Part shown: positions 32,701 to 44,824 of the stretch, one piece after another | Position numbering within the stretch: position 1 is the first letter of the stretch | Layout: the number at the start of each line of letters is the position of its first letter | Assembly: GCA_035772405.1 (NCBI GenBank) | Contig: JAYKKM010000204.1 | Span: 919,501 to 983,500 of the forward strand | Source of the DNA: Chrysogorgia sp. JL179-B06 | Taxonomy: Eukaryota; Cnidaria; Anthozoa; Scleralcyonacea; Chrysogorgiidae | Direction: 5' to 3' | DNA: 64,000 nucleotides | Made by a program: the position numbers and the translations under genes | Notes under the pieces: generated by a model | What the model saw: the letters and a program-made list of their open reading frames with translations, nothing else | Told to the model about the DNA's origin: nothing | The model's database searches: none

Positions 32701-33499
32701 ACATTATTGTAATTGCCAGTATGAACTGTGAACAAATTATATTTTCTTTGGTAAAGTAAAAAATCAAATGAGGCCAACTAGCTACTGTTTTAAAATAATT
32801 TAATTTGTTCTAGCTTTTGTTGTCTACGACATCGTCAGAAACTGAGAGGAAGCGGTAACAATGCTGTATATATAGTGACAATCACAGGGCGAAAATATAG
32901 ATTTACTACAGATTAAAGGAGTATTATAGTCATATTATTGGTGTCTTTACACACATATAATAATAAATATTAAAGTTCGTGAAGATATCTTTACACATCT
33001 TTAATATCAGTGATTTTAGCAGAATAGTGGAGCCTATAATATAACGAGATAAAGACACTATAAAGGGGGAGAATGGTATATTTACCAAAATTCTTAAAGA
33101 TATGGTAAAGCAGCATTATTGATACCTTTACATAGCTTTAATCACCCTATTATTTGTTTTTAAATGTAAACAAGATTTACATCCTTTAATGTTTTGATTA
33201 AAGGTGGTGTAAATTCGGTTGCAGTTTATTATTCACGGCACACGCCCCCCCCCTAAATAAAGCAATTTGTTACATTACACAGTGATAATAACAACTTCAT
33301 CAAATTTTAATTTTGTTTTTATTAATGTAAAAATACATAATATAACCAATAGCAACAACACACATACACCAACAGATAGATAGTAATGTATAGCAACTAC
33401 TTTTAATTATTATAGTATTTCGGTGTGATAAACTTCAGGGTTAGGTAGACACTAACCCTGGGTTTGCTATACAGTATGTATATACATGTATATTATCAT
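29761..33499. other. Long gene-poor stretch
   Basis: No convincing gene was found on either strand. Small features only: a short imperfect inverted repeat around 30240-30330 (ACGATCTACCATGG against CCATGATAGATCGT), a short AT-rich repetitive stretch at 32940-33130, a C-rich run at 33243-33253 and a small GGGTTAG/CTAACCC hairpin at about 33439. Frames of 60-77 codons here are AT-rich and featureless. Confidence 0.45.
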
Positions 33500-34010
33500 T
33501 AAAATAAAGAAATTTAAGGTAAAGATGTTTACAGGTGTGGCAACTTCTGATTCTCATGCAACCAAGACCAGTTGCGAAAAATGCAACTCCAAGGCCTTTT
33601 GGTGAGAATCGAACTCAACCCCACGATGCTAGTGTGCCACTGTAACCAACTGAGTCATGAAGGGCTGTTGCTGAGTGCAAGTCATGAGTTCTAGTGTATA
33701 TTATAGTGGATGGTAATGCCGTTGAATATTATATTTGGTATATCATTATTATTATTATTACTTGTAATATACCAAATAAATATTCACTGGCATACCATCC
33801 ACTATATACCAGAACTCATGACTTGCCCTCAGCAAAGACCCTTCGTGACTCAGTTAGTGAGAGTGCCCCACTACCATCACAGTGTCATTACATGAAGTTT
33901 GATTCTCACCGAAAGGCATTGCATTGGAGTTGCATTTTTCGCAACTGGTCTTGGTTGATTCTCAGAAGTTGCCCATACTCGTAATATCTTTACCTTAAAT
34001 TTCTTTAATA
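33500..34010. repeat. Foldback: inverted repeat with two tRNA-like heads
   Basis: The left arm (about 33505-33755) and right arm (about 33765-34005) are complementary: AAAGAAATTTAAGGTAAAGA pairs with TCTTTACCTTAAATTTCTTT, and CAAGACCAGTTGCGAAAAAT pairs with ATTTTTCGCAACTGGTCTTG. The loop is an ATT-rich run. Each arm holds a tRNA-like unit. On minus in the left arm GACTCAGTTGGTTACAGTGG (A box) and GAGTTCGATTCTC (B box); on plus in the right arm GACTCAGTTAGTGAGAGTGC and GTTTGATTCTC. Two opposed SINE copies or a SINE-derived foldback would explain it. Confidence 0.7.
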
Positions 34011-34642
34011 TTATATTATATTGATCTTGGATTTTCTACACACACATTATTGTAAGTATTTAATAAAGTGGTGCTGCAACAATACTGTAGATTAGTAAAA
34101 TAAAAATCACACCCTAATTTCTATACTAATTATCCCCATACATATAAAAAGTATTTGTGGTAAACAGTAGTTTTTTAGTCATCAACAGTATATTGTAAGC
34201 AGTGATTGAATTTGATGTTCATTGAGAAAGTATAAAACACAAGCAATAATGTCAATATTAAAAAATAATAATGTTCAAGCAATACACATAGTCTGAATGT
34301 GATGTTCATGAAGCAATTGATGCCCAGTCAGGGCAATTGTGTGGTTTTGGTCGGATAGATGGGTTCCCACGTTTTCTTGGGGTTGTTCTCCGTTGAACCA
34401 GAGATGGCAAAGAATCCAGATGGTGGCTATCAAGGGACTTTTTTATTTTTTGAAGTGGCCTTATTTCGTAGTGTCCTGTCTCCGTTTTCATCACTATCCT
34501 CACTGGACATATAGTCCATGGTTAGCACCTCCACCACTCTTGCTTTCCTTGCCTCACTCCAATTTTTGTTGGTAAAACTGGACAAGCGATTTGCAAGCTT
34601 CTACAATAAAGATAAAAGAACTCTTTCAATGTCTTAAAATAG
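34011..34642. other. No gene seen
   Basis: AT-rich sequence; two opposing frames of 65 and 78 codons at 34306-34575 have no recognisable motif. Confidence 0.35.
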
Positions 34643-34646
34643 TTAA

Positions 34647-35083
34647 AGTGCCTATCTGGGTTTTGGGTATTTTACACATTTGTGATCTTTGGAATCTCTT
34701 GTGAAGAATTGTAAAATATCTTGTCGTGCGAAAATTTCATCTTCATACCAAGTGATTTACTATTCACAGGAAATGACGTCAAAAACATTGTACACTGATT
34801 TAGCAGTGAAATACAATGAAAGTTTGGGAATTGAGCGAATTTTGCCAAAACAGGTGTGTTTAAAGTTCAGAGACAAACTTTCTTTGTATTTTACTGTTGA
34901 ATCAATGTGCAATGACTTCGCGTGTCCTTGCTTTGACGTAATTTCCTGTGAATAGAAAATCAACTTTAGCAGGGAAAAAAGGCATGAAGATGAAATTTTC
35001 TAACAACAAGATATATTACATTTCTTCTTCTTAGAGCCCAAAGATTACGAATATGTAAAATCCCCAAACCCCGGATAGGCACT
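34647..35083. mobile_element. Hairpin MITE with TTAA target duplication, Kolobok-like ends
   Basis: TTAA flanks it (34643-34646 and 35084-35087). The ends read AGTGCCTATCTGGG and CCGGATAGGCACT, and complementarity continues through most of its length (AAAATTTCATCTTCAT with ATGAAGATGAAATTTT; TATTCACAGGAAAT with ATTTCCTGTGAATA). AGTGC directly after TTAA is also how both Kolobok-like elements in this window begin. The overlapping frames on both strands (34689-34963) are products of the palindrome. Confidence 0.7.
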
Positions 35084-36815
35084 TTAAATAAAGAAACAAA
35101 TCCATAAAGTGAATACTGTAAACTCTACGAATATCTGGTTTAAAAATTAATATTAATGGTCATCATACAGAAATATATTTAGAATTGCAATTTCACCTAT
35201 AGAACTGATTATCCAGCTGAAATGCATTGACCCAGATAGCTGGAATGTCTTGTCAACCTTCAAAGTGTCAAACAGGCCTAACCTGGTTAACAGCTGTACC
35301 TTGATCGTATTTACTTGAATCCCAGAGCTAGCTTGTCCTCCTAATTGGTGATTTTAATGCACATTATGATGCTAATGACGAATCACTAAGCAGTGATTTC
35401 GGTATCTCTCTCTACAGATGGATGGAATGTAATAGTCTTTCCCAAGTTATTAATGAACCAACTCACGTAACGGAAAATGGGGGTACCATTCTTGACTTAA
35501 TAATTACAAATACTCTGGGTTATTTTGTTGCGTCTGGCACAGTTAGCCCTCCTAGTACCTGTGACCATTCAGTCATTTATGCAAGGATGAGTATATCTTT
35601 AACGAAGCAAAAGTGCTATAAACGTACTGTATGGGATCTGGCAAACATTGACGTGACAACAATGTGTGAAGCTTTTTCGATTCTAAATCGTGAGGAATTG
35701 TTTGCTGATGACAATGTAAACATAGTTTACGATAAATGGTTCCAGTCTTTTCATCAAGTCCTTGAAACTCACGTGATAAGCTGTGGATGAATTCACTTAT
35801 TAGGAAATCAATTAGAAAAAGAGATAGGTTACTTAAACTTCATTCTCAATATAAAACTCTATCTACGTGGGAAAGGTATAAACAGCAAAGAAATTTGACC
35901 ACGTCGCTTATTCGCTCACGTAAAATGGAGTATTATAAAAATTTAAATCTCAAATTACATGACCCTAACCTGGGCTCAAAAAAATGGTGGGGTAGGAACA
36001 GAAGTCTGAATTTTTTCCCCATATGCTACGGGAGGGGGGAGGGTTCTAATATGATTACTGATGCTAAGGAAAAGGCCCAGTTGCTAAATGAGTATTTTTG
36101 TACGCAATGTACACTAGACAATGCTGACACAGACCCTCCAGAATTTCCTAATAATCCAAATTCGAAATCAATATCCCATATATCTACTACTAATGAAGAA
36201 GTTAATTATTTATTGAAGAGTGTCAACATTTCAAAGGCGTGTGGTGTCGATGGTGTTGGATACAATTTAAGTAAGTGCTGATGGTATTTCTGGGTCTTTT
36301 TCGCGCTTCATTAATCTTTCATTATCCTTGGGTGTCTTCCCTGATGCTTGGAAATTTGCAAATATTACCTCAATCTTTAAGAAAGACGACCGTCAGCTTA
36401 AGGAAAACTACCGTCCTGTCTCGTTACTACCATCTCTTTCAAAAATTAATGAAAAGATTGTTTTTATTCGACTTTACAATTTTTTGTTAGATATTAAATT
36501 TTTAAGCCCTTTTCAATCTGGTTTTCGACCAGGAGACTCCACTGTGAATCAATTTATTTATATTGTTTACAGAATTTATGAGGCATTAGATTCAGGTAAC
36601 GAGGTACGGATGGTGTTTTCAGAACAAAAGTTTCAAAGTAAAGCCTTTGATAAAGTTTGGCATAAGGGACTTATTCACAAGCTTAAATATTTAGGTGTCA
36701 AAGAACCATTACTCGATAATTAGTTATCTTTCAGGAAGAAAACAGCGAGTTGTTGTAGATGGTCAGTCATCTGATTGGGGTAACATTGAAGCTGGTGCCC
36801 CACAAGGATCCGTTT

Positions 36816-36959
36816 GAGTAAGGTCGCAGTGCTCTAGAAGAAGGTCTGTGATTGGTTAGAAGCTTTCTGTGATTGGTTAGGATCTCCTGTGAGATGGGGG
36901 AAATGAGTCGTAATTTTAACCAATGACAATCGACGTTCTAGAGCACTGCGACCTGACCC
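36816..36959. mobile_element. 144-bp hAT-like MITE inside the type-D LINE
   Basis: Ends GAGTAAGGTCGCAGTGCTCT and the near-complement AGAGCACTGCGACCTGACCC; exact 8-bp target duplication ATCCGTTT at 36808-36815 and 36960-36967. It lies between the codons of the conserved PQGS and GPLL motifs of the RT, so the insertion clearly postdates the LINE. Confidence 0.85.
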
Positions 36960-37053
36960 ATCCGTTTTGGGTCCATTGCTCTTTTTAATTTATATTAACG
37001 ATATTTTAAATAATATCTAAAGCAATTGTTATCTTTATGCCGACGATACCTCA

Positions 37054-38191
37054 TTGTTTCAAGTTGTTAATGATCCGAACCTTACAGCCGCTAGTATTAA
37101 TCAGGACCTAAGGCGGATCGAGTCGTGGGCCCGTGACTGGATGGTAACCATAAACGCTAGTAAAACGAAATCTATGTTTTTTTCTACTAAACGTAATAAG
37201 CCACAACATCAACCACTTTTTTACAACGAAGTTCACAGTCACAAGCATTTGGGAGTCACTCTTACTTCGAACCTCTCTTGGAAACCCCATATTCTAAATA
37301 TCCAAAAAAATTTAAAGGGATTAAAATTTAAAATTAGTAGACAAGTCTTGGGCAAACTGTATAAATCGTTAATAAGACCAATTCTGGAATACGCCGATGT
37401 TCTATGGGATGGTTGTCACGACAATGAGTGTGAGCTCCTAGAGTCTGTTCAATATGAGGGTGCTAAGGTGGTCACAGGTGCAATGAGGGGAACTAGTAGG
37501 CAGGCGTTTATTGAACTCGGTTGGGATGATTTGAAAACCAGAAGATTAATTCAAACTAATTTTGTATTTTAAAATTGTTTGGGGTATGGGTCCATCCTAT
37601 TTGCGTGATCTGATTCCTTTGACTGTCCAAAGATCTGGTCTGTTTTTAAGGTCTGCTAGAAATTTTTCACTATTCCCCGTCCGTACGGAGAGATACAAGA
37701 AACCTTTTTCCCCTTCGACGACTAGATTATGGAATAGTATTAACTCGATACGAGCAACAGAATCACTCGACATCTTTAAAAAATCTTTAATTAAATTATA
37801 TTGTTTACAGTCAAATAATAGTTACTTGAACGTAGCTATAGATAGATACTCGTCGATATTACACACCGGCCTTCGTTTAAATTGTTGTGCACTTAACTAT
37901 TACGTTTTCAAAATTAATTGCTCTATTTCACCAGCGTGTGCCTGCGGAGCTCCTTGTGAATCTGTGTATCATTATTTATTATACTGTCCCCAATATGCTG
38001 CCCTCCGACAAAACTTACTCTCGGCTGCTGCACAATTACTGAACAACCGTTGGAGTAGTTTGTTAGATTTCCAAAAATGTAATGTACTTCTTTGTGGATC
38101 TAATGACATGACATTTGATGAAAATAAATATTTATTTAAAAAGGTTCAGATTTATATTAAAGAATCTATGCGTTTTGCTAAAAGTCATTAA
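37054..38191 (+). pseudogene. LINE RT thumb and C-terminal domain
   Basis: Two overlapping frames (37054-37572 and 37562-38191) together cover the part after the active site. The first has RIESWARDWMVTINASKTKS and SLIRPILEYADVLWDGCHDN; the second begins after one indel near 37570 and has YLRDLIPLTVQRSGLFLRSA, SPSTTRLWNSINSIRAT and the CACG...H...C zinc-like motif. The conserved order matches CR1-clade LINE proteins. Confidence 0.75.
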
Positions 38192-38351
38192 TGTACTCAG
38201 TCTCATACTTATACTTATGTATCTATTTGTTTTTTCGTTTTTTTTGTTTGTAATTTTTTGATAAAATTTTAAATTGCGTGAACCCCCTAGATGAGCAGGT
38301 GTGCTCTTGGGGTAAATGCATGAATAAAATATGTTTATACAAAAAAAAAAA

Positions 38352-39001
38352 GCTTTCAGGTAACCAGCGGAAAAGCGATACAAATTGGCCAGATTATGAG
38401 CAAAGCGATGGTGATTGGCCCTGTGAACACAAACCACACAACAATGCATGAATATTAGCAGATTATACACCTAATACACCTCATTACCATGATATTACTT
38501 TGTAATACCATGGTTGTCGAAATTTCATGTCTTTGCATGCCAGGTGAGAAGAAGCTAATACTACCTCTCATGACGTCATTCAAGGTTGTATTAATTCTAA
38601 TACGACCTCTAGATTGTATAAATTAATCCAAATGAGGTAATTTAGTTATTAATTCAACCTGAAAAGACAAAAGAAATTGAGGCAACCATGGTATTATAAT
38701 AAATACACAATGCAGTGTTTATCGACCTTTTTGATTTCATTGCTGCGAGTTAGAAATTCTAAAATCATATTCTTTTCTATCCCAATTGGTTGCTAATTTA
38801 AACACCAGACAACAATTTTTTTCACCTCGGAAGAGATCCTCGAGAGTTATTAACGTGTCTAGGAAAGATTCTTGCGAAGAACTCGATATAGCACGATAGT
38901 TGTTATCACGCACATGCTCTTTTCAATCGACGCCCTGTTTTCCGGCCCTCTGGCGATGGATTAGATTGAATTCCATGTGGTTTTGTTGTTAATTGCCATC
39001 C
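38352..39001. other. Upstream region of the zinc-ribbon gene, no gene seen
   Basis: No coding sequence. The final 200 bases before the ATG at 39002 are of higher complexity and could be a 5' UTR or promoter; no TATA box stands out. A 112-codon minus frame across the LINE poly(A) is ignored. Confidence 0.35.
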
Positions 39002-41120
39002 ATGTATTGCCCTGGATGTGGGACTGAAGTCAAAACAGGGACTAGCTGCTGCATAAACTGCAGAACAGGTAGGTTCTTAAATTATTTGTTCTGTATTCAT
39101 TACTTTATAATTATATATTTTGAAATGGTATATACACACTAAAAGTATGTCCGTCAACTTATTATCTTGGCACGTTTTGTGCTCTGTGTTTGCAACTAAT
39201 GTCATATGATCATAATATATTATTTTCACTATTTATGCAGCGGTTAAGTCAGTGGGAGGTCGTGATAATTTTGGGTAAAATACCCAACTGTTTGGCACAA
39301 AATGGTAAACACACCTCCATTAAATAGACTTTTCATGATTCTCTAACACTTTTAATATTCAAAACATGCAGGTCGAATTACACACTCTTGAGCCCTGACA
39401 ATAATAAAATTCGAGTTGTCAAATTATCACATATGCCTGACGCCCATACCTGTCCCGATGGGTGCATTTCGTTATATAATGATCCTTATATTTACATTAT
39501 AATATAAACACATTGGTCATTAGTTATTCTAGCATATTTTATTCCAACATGTGTACTAATTTGTATCAATTGTATCTTTACAATACATAATAATAAAGAA
39601 TGTTTTGCAATTAAACTTACTTAAAATTAAACTGTTTATATGTTGTATAGCTTGTGCTATAAGTACTGCTTCAACATCTGTGAAAGTGAAACAAGAACAT
39701 TGCCAGACGAATATTGCAGGTACTGTATGAATCATCTTTATTAAAGTATAACAGTGATGTTTGCCAACTTTTGTACCTGTGTCATAGATTGGAAGGCATA
39801 GGGGTACGGCACTAAAAAATGTTGGGTGTGGGCAACCTATTTTGCCCGAATTTTAAGTCAGTTTTTCCAGAATTTTGTCATTTTCCACACTTCACACAAA
39901 ATAATTTTTTTGGGGGAGGGAGGCAGTTGCCCCCCCTGCCCATATGCCTATGCTGGAAGGTAAATTTTCTACCACAGCTTGGTTGTGCTCATAAAAATAA
40001 TAAAATAAAATGGAGAAAAATAATAAATTAATATATGTATATTTTAGAGTTTTGGTTAAGATATTCATAGTTCTTGATTGTGTATATAAATAATATAATA
40101 TTTATAAATAATATAATTAATGTCATTTGACCTTGTTTTTTCATGTTTCAAATCTCTATATTTATGTTAATTTTGACTGATGAAACCTCGTCAAGATCAT
40201 GGAGATTTCAAACATGCGGGAAGAAGGTTAATGTGACATTTATTTTTATTATTTGCTAAATAGTGCAGCGGTAAGCTCTCGTATTATATGAATTGTGCAT
40301 TTTTGGAGAAAAGCATGAAATTTCTTACATAGCTAGTGCATACCAAAAGGTTTATTTTCAGATGTGGAGGGAAGTCAGATTTGACCTTGGGGGACCGTGA
40401 AAGGTCAAATCCAAGATGGCCGCCATTCCACGTGACCTAATGTTCAAACACGCTAAATTGTGGAGCCAAACAGTGGAGAAAAACATCTTAGGTGTCTTTT
40501 TTTACTAAATTATGGATGCACGTCCAATTGGTAATACGTTTAAGATCGCTAGAACTAAATGACATGTAGTTTGTTGAAGGTCAAGGTCAAATTCAAGGTA
40601 AAAGTTGACCAAAAATACAGAGTGGCATCTAATGGTTGGGATGTCATATTAAAGTTTTCTTAAGGTGCCCATAAATGCGGTTACACATATAGATCTTGGT
40701 CAATAATTCAGTATGGTGTACAAAATTGATCTTTGTACATGTAGTATTAATAATAGAATGCTTATATCGCAGTTATAATATCTGTGAATATTTGTTGTGT
40801 AAAAAGGTCTAGTATTATTATTAGAAGTCTTAAAAAGGAAAAAAAGTTTTGATAAGTACATAAATACATAACCATATATAAAGGTTCCCTACTAAAAGGT
40901 TATAGCGTCCTCGTGAGCCAAGTTGGCAACGATCAGCGGTCAAGAGTGCTGGCTCAGGCATTTCAATATGACGACTGGAATTAACATATTTATGAAATCC
41001 AGGTGAATTTTTTTATACATGGATATTATATAAAACATGTTTTTATACATAAGAAACCAAAGTTTTAAAATTATCTTTGAATAAATCACTTAAAAATGTA
41101 TCTTAGAACTAGGTGAAATG

Positions 41121-41217
41121 GGTAGTTACTTCATGTAAGCCTGTCCCCAACACAACTATAATCCTAACCAAAATGTTGTGTCGGGACACAAAAATCGGCA
41201 TACATGAAGTAGTCCCC
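41121..41217. mobile_element. 97-bp hAT-like MITE in intron 2
   Basis: Starts GGTAGTTACTTCATGTAAGC, ends CATACATGAAGTAGTCCCC, and is flanked by an exact 8-bp duplication GTGAAATG (41113-41120 and 41218-41225). Almost the same sequence is found at 61334-61430. Confidence 0.85.
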
Positions 41218-44139
41218 GTGAAATGCAGAGTTTATCAGTTTGTTTGTTGTTACAAATACAATATACTTAAGTTAATATCTACCTTTAAGCTTGCTTATCA
41301 CATTAAAATATCATCTATAGATATATATCTATTAAAACTTAACACTTAATTTGCCTATCCGTTTGGTAGAAATATAGATAATTTGTGGTTTGGGCCCATG
41401 GATTATTATAAAGCATTGTGAACAAAACAAGCATTATGATATACAAACTGGTGTAAAAAGACAATAAAGACAACAAAGAATGGAATACGAAAAAGGCAAA
41501 TTATGAGAACATTTTAAATTTGACCATTAATTAATAAATTTCATGACTTTCGCGTAACATCCACAATTGACGATGCTCTTGATGTAAAACGTGTTGCATG
41601 GTATTATATTATATTGTGTTTTGCTTGTTTTAGAATCTACTTTCTCTCATCATTTATTGATTGACCCTGCCCGGCCTATTGCATCCAAACGATCCAAGCC
41701 ACCCCCAAGCAACAACTGGGACATTTGTGTCCTCTGCAGAGAAGTTAAAGATGACGCTTTACAGTGCCCACTTAAATCAACAAAACAGCCTGTTGGTAGT
41801 GGCTATGCATCCTTGGTAGGAAGACCTAATCCGGTTCCAGACTCTTCAGCACATGCCAATGGATCTTGACTTGGACCGACTGGATGATGGGAATGGCATA
41901 GAATCCACTCTGACGGCACACAAGGATGTGTGGCATAACAAATGTCGTTTGAAATTCAACAAAAAGTCGTTTGATGAGCAAAGTCGGAAAGAATCTTGTA
42001 CAGCACAACAACCAAGTACCTCTACTGTGCACACACGATCTGCTCACACTCATCCACTGAACACAGAGCCTACTTGTTTCTTTTGCAACGAGCCTGCTGG
42101 TTCTGCAGACTTACATGTACATAATGCATCAACCTACACTATTGACACAAATGTACGAAGGATTGCCCTTGAACTCGAAGACACTGCTTTGTTGGCCAAA
42201 CTAGCAGCAGGAGACAGGATTGCCATTGATACCATCACGACTGTTTGCGTTCACTGTATAACAGAGCCAGGAAGGCTGCACCCAAAGGCAATGATGAAGA
42301 CGATTCTTGCCTGCACGGCATAGCCTTTTCTGAGCTAGTGGTATTCCTCGAAGACACAAATAGTGATGAGGATACTGCTCCCGTTTTCAAACTGATAGAC
42401 ATAACTCAAATGTGCAAGGTCAGACTGGAGCAGCTTGGTTTGACTGTAGAGAAACGGATTCACATCACCAGACTAAAGAATAGACTGCTTTCTGCACTTC
42501 CTGATCTGAGGGCTTACTCGCAAGGCGGAGACACGCTTTTGAGTTTCGAGAAAATATTGGACCAGCCCTCATGATAGCTGTTCTCATGATAGTGATGCCA
42601 TGCACTTAATGCGAGCAGCAAAGGTGGTGCGCAAAGAAATATTCGAGTCAAGTTTCGTTTTTGATGGGTTGTTCAAGCTAAACTGCCAGCAGGAAGCTGT
42701 GCCACCATACCTTTTGGCTCTGGTCAACATGATACTCGATGGGGCAAACATAAAGGATCAGAATCAGCTGGTCCACACAACCACTACAAAACCTGCCCTA
42801 ACAATCGCCCAATTGATGGTGTTTAACAGCGTGAAGCATGCACGGAACTTGAATTCATTAAGCTCAGCACGTCATAGCCGCAACCGAGAAACTCCACTCC
42901 TACTCTTATCTGTCCCTCAAGATCCACGCAGTTACACGAAGTAGAGGGCTGGTTGACACATTGTTCAAACTGGGGTTGTGTGTCTCCTACGACAGGCTGT
43001 TGCAACTTACATCAGACATTGCCAATGGTGTCTGCCAACGCTTCAGGATGGAAGATGTTGTGCCCACCAAAGTTGCGTCAAGGACTGTTCACAACAGGAG
43101 CTGTGGACAACATCGACCACAATCCAAGTTCTGCAACAGCCAAAGATTCCTTCCACGGCACAGGAATCTCGCTTATGCAACATCCGTCACACACACATGG
43201 TGGAACTGATCGTGGTGTACCAGTGATTGGTCAGGGTTGCTCTTCCACAAAGTCAGTGACACTTCTGCTATCAGCCTACACAATTGTTCTGCCAGCTGCC
43301 TTCAAGACCAAGGAATTCAACGCCCCAGCTATTCAAGGCACTGCGAGACCTTCCTACCTCTTAGCTGTTGCAGCTGCCACAGCAGATGAATATTTATGGT
43401 TCAGGAAAGTCGAGACAGCTCTTGAAAGGTCTACCGTAGATGGATGGATATTGTGGTCTGCCTACCATGCTGAAGGGCACCAAGCTGTCATACCACCTGC
43501 AGCAATTAATGCACTATTGCCTTTGTTTCTTGACAATGCACACTCAGTGGCAATGATACGGCACTCCATGGACATTGTCAAGGCAGCAGTTCAACACTTG
43601 AATCCTGGTCAGGTGCCCGTCCTTGCTGCTGACCAACCACTATATGCTGAGGAAATCCAGTGGACCTGGCCAGCCACTCACGGCGAGGATCACTTCGTAA
43701 TCATGTTTGATGGTCTACACATCGAGATGGCCATGCTGAAGTTGCTGGGAGACTGGCTGGAAGATAGTGGCTGGTCAAACGCCCTGGTACAGGCTGACAT
43801 TGCAAGTTCTGGAACAGCAAATTCCAGCCATGTCACAAAGATCTGTCATGCACACCAGGTCACAGCTGCAAGCCTTTATGCACTCCTCCAACAAGCTTAC
43901 AGTGAGGACTGCACGTCCGATGATACTGATGCCATGCAACCAGATACTCCATCTTTTGAGGAGTGGTGCATACAGCGAGCAAATGCTAGTGTCCACTTTA
44001 ACTACTGGCTTAAGACCCTGTCATTGGAGCTTCTCTTGCTGCGGTACATTAGATCATTACGTGAAGGTAACTTCCAACTGTACGTGGACTCCCTGATGCA
44101 GATCATGCCCTGGATGTTCGCTCTAGATCATACACACTA

Positions 44140-44708
44140 CAGTAAAAACCCGTGAGTAAGAACCTAGTTTTTAAGAATCTGTTGGCTAAAATTTGCCAGT
44201 TATACCCCCTCTATACAAGAACCTGTTTAGCCTAAAATTTGAAACAGGTTCTTATTTTCTAAAATCTATATAAAAAGATGTGTACACTTGGGTGAATAAG
44301 ATACAGATCAACATTTTTGGAGACACAGGTGCCTTATTACTCCAATTTCATACAATGTAAATGCCAATGTTGAAAATCAAATAGAATTGTTATTGTTGTA
44401 ATTGTACATAAATACTGTAACTGTATATATATTGTTTATACAGTATCTCCATGGCTACACATCAGCATATGGAAGAGTCTGTTTTTTTTCATGAATTTCT
44501 TTATAAATACTTACATGGTATGCAGATGTTATATTATAAGCAATACAGGCTGAATACCACTAAATTCTATTACTATTGTATTTTTTTCTTTAGAAAGTAA
44601 GAACCTATTTAAGAACCTAAATAGCCTCAATTTGTGCTAAGTACTTATATAAGAACCGGTTTAGGCTAACTTGGGAAAACGCGGGTTCTTACTCGCGGGT
44701 TTTTACTG
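44140..44708. mobile_element. Mariner-like MITE inserted in a coding exon
   Basis: Ends CAGTAAAAACCCGTGAGTAA and the near-complement TTACTCGCGGGTTTTTACTG; TA on both sides (44138-44139 and 44709-44710). Removing it in thought rejoins a His-Thr-His-Tyr to Ser-Arg-Trp-Leu reading frame, which shows the insertion point lies within a coding exon of the repetitive-family gene. It carries no coding frame. Confidence 0.8.
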
Positions 44709-44824
44709 TACTCAAGATGGCTTTCCGTGCACATCCGGGACATGACGACACTTGCTGAAAAACACGCAGATGTTCTAGCTGAATTCAAGTCAGGAAACTT
44801 CGTACCAGCAACAATTTCTCTGCC

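Larger units (their letters stand above)
35230..38351 (+). mobile_element. CR1-like LINE (type D) with C-terminal zinc motif and poly(A)
   Basis: Endonuclease remnant (LLIGDFNAHYD at about 35340; NEPTHVTENGGTILDLIITN), linker (35787-36281), RT in several frames (ENYRPVSLLPSLSKINEKIV; SPFQSGFRPGDS; AGAPQGS at about 36795; YADDTSLF at about 37036), thumb (HKHLGVTLTSNLSWKPH) and a C-terminal domain with CACGAPCESVYHYLLYCPQY, the zinc-knuckle-like end found in many LINE proteins. The last frame stops at 38191 and the element ends in AATAAAATATG and poly(A) at 38351. A 144-bp MITE splits the AGAPQGS/LGPLLF region, and several frameshifts exist. Confidence 0.8.

Noticed and set aside
34689..34963. 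Opposing 88- and 67-codon frames
   Set aside because: Both arise from the arms of the hairpin MITE and mirror each other's sequence.
40900..40965. Possible tRNA-like or SINE sequence around CGTGAGCCAAGTTGG
   Set aside because: An A-box-like stretch without a convincing B box at the right distance.
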